Below, in pieces: positions 63,360 through 64,000 of a stretch of 64,000 nt of DNA; the first letter of the stretch is position 1; every line of letters begins with the position of its first letter. A program made the position numbers and the translations under genes. Origin of the DNA: Amnibacterium setariae (lineage in GTDB: Bacteria; Actinomycetota; Actinomycetes; Actinomycetales; Microbacteriaceae); assembly GCF_003581425.1 (NCBI RefSeq), contig NZ_QXTG01000001.1, forward strand, positions 1,240,001 to 1,304,000, given 5' to 3'. The notes beneath the pieces are model-generated. The model saw only the letters and a list, made by a program, of their open reading frames with translations. It had not been told where the DNA came from and did not search any database.

Positions 63360-64000
63360 CTAGACCAGCAGCAGCGACAGCGTCGCGAGACCGACGGTGA
63401 GCGGCGCCGCGATCAGGCCGAGCCCGGCGAAGCGCCACCAGGAGATCTCGACGTCGGCGGCGCGCAGCCGCGCGTGCCAGAGCAGGGTCGCGAGCGACGC
63501 CCACGGCGTGATGAGGGGGCCGGCGTTCACCGCGACGAGCAGGGCGAGGAGGCGGTGCTCGCTGCCCGCGACGGGCTCGAGCGCGAGGTAGGCGGGCAGG
63601 TTGTCGGCGAGGTTCGCCGCGACCGTGCCGACGCCGGCGAGCCGGAGGAGGGCGAGCGGCCCCTCGCCGGTGCCGGCGGCGGCGGTGAGCGCCTCCGTCA
63701 GCCCCAGCCGGCCGAGCGCGGTGACGGCGAGGAACAGGCCGCACACGAACAGCACGAGCGGCACGGGCAGCAGGTGGAGGGACAGCGCGCTCGGCTTCCG
63801 GACGGCCGCGACGACGACGAGCACCGCGGCGGCGATCGTCGCCGGCACCCAGACGGGCACGTGCAGGACCGGGTCGCCGATCGCGAGGGCGGGCACGAGG
63901 AGGGCGACGACGACCGCGGCGACCCGGAACAGCACGGGGTCGGCGACCGGGTCGGGGGCGGGCGGCTCGTAGCGGTGCGCCAGCGCCTTCCGCGAGACCA
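63360..64000 (-). CDS. ArsB/NhaD-like ion permease (5' end outside the window)
   Basis: The frame is open to the window edge, so only the C-terminal 213 residues are seen; a GTG at 63935 is an internal codon, not the start. The segment has about six spans. The stretch NLADNLPAYLALEPV, a broken helix, and AVNAGPLITPWASLATLLW are the second inverted repeat of the ion transporter superfamily that includes ArsB, NhaD and SLC13. It may export arsenite or carry a dicarboxylate or Na+; adjacent arsenic genes are not in view. Confidence 0.85.
   Translation of the reverse strand, partial: VSRKALAHRYEPPAPDPVADPVLFRVAAVVVALLVPALAIGDPVLHVPVWVPATIAAAVLVVVAAVRKPSALSLHLLPVPLVLFVCGLFLAVTALGRLGLTEALTAAAGTGEGPLALLRLAGVGTVAANLADNLPAYLALEPVAGSEHRLLALLVAVNAGPLITPWASLATLLWHARLRAADVEISWWRFAGLGLIAAPLTVGLATLSLLLV

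Overview
This is a gene-dense chromosomal segment of very high G+C from an actinobacterium, most likely a member of the Microbacteriaceae or a close relative in the Micrococcales. The evidence is the set of actinobacterial hallmark genes (SigR/RsrA, the fused 2-oxoglutarate decarboxylase Kgd, GuaB1, DUF3039 next to pncB, a Tad pilus set of Mycobacterium type), GTG starts, four-base ATGA/GTGA overlaps between consecutive genes, and leaderless promoters. I see no insertion sequence, prophage, integrase, plasmid function or CRISPR array, and no gene-free stretch longer than about 300 bases apart from the one occupied by the tmRNA.

Layout. 1-2.3 kb: the end of an ABC ATPase and its putative permease. 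2.4-7.4 kb: DUF3039, pncB, a small membrane protein, the overlapping operon murI-rph-rdgB, then a DedA protein and tRNA-Leu(UAG). 7.6-13.4 kb: a Tad (Flp-type) secretion or pilus locus, tadA-tadB-tadC followed by four small pilin-like genes, interrupted by a P-loop kinase and an acetyltransferase. 13.5-22.9 kb: an MFS exporter, prfB, adenosine deaminase, ftsE-ftsX, smpB, ssrA (tmRNA), a second P-loop kinase and a 14-helix MFS exporter. 23-29.9 kb: zinc alcohol dehydrogenase; the leftward cluster aroA-rsgA-hisN-sigma-ogt; and divergently sigR-rsrA. 29.9-35.3 kb: kgd and divergent guaB1. 35.3-40 kb: a leucine-rich-repeat gene bracketed by two near-identical 70-bp hairpins, panE, and two CNNM/CorC-type membrane proteins, the first preceded by an 11-codon leader ORF. 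40-45.1 kb: HAD phosphatase, nnrD, apbE, a GT87-like membrane protein and an MFS exporter. 45.2-49.2 kb: an unusual signalling module of two paralogous LuxR-type regulators, a histidine kinase and a kinase-like membrane protein without catalytic motifs. 49.3-52 kb: metX and metY. 52-56.1 kb: SDR, small unknowns, YrdB and a secreted repeat protein. 56.2-64 kb: phosphoketolase with a divergent GntR regulator, a phosphoribosyltransferase, an S51-like peptidase, ung, acetyltransferase, amidase and the end of an ion permease.

How the parts work together. Several cooperative sets are visible: nucleotide hygiene and salvage (rdgB, rph, add, guaB1, the phosphoribosyltransferase, ung); ribosome rescue (smpB plus ssrA); divisome activation (ftsEX); thiol stress control (sigR-rsrA, with a consensus SigR promoter in front of sigR); methionine synthesis by direct sulfhydrylation (metX plus metY); and the phosphoketolase shunt under an apparent local regulator. 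Intergenic space is used for strong hairpin terminators at convergent gene ends, for dispersed imperfect palindromes, and for -10 boxes that sit 6-8 bases before start codons.

The most unusual items are the signalling module with a response regulator whose phospho-acceptor Asp is Glu, the sigR region with both an autoregulatory promoter for a long form and an internal leaderless promoter for a short form, the LRR gene whose last codons are supplied by a flanking repeat, and an FtsE with a tail as long as its ATPase domain. All calls rest on reading the sequence and on family knowledge; no database search was run.
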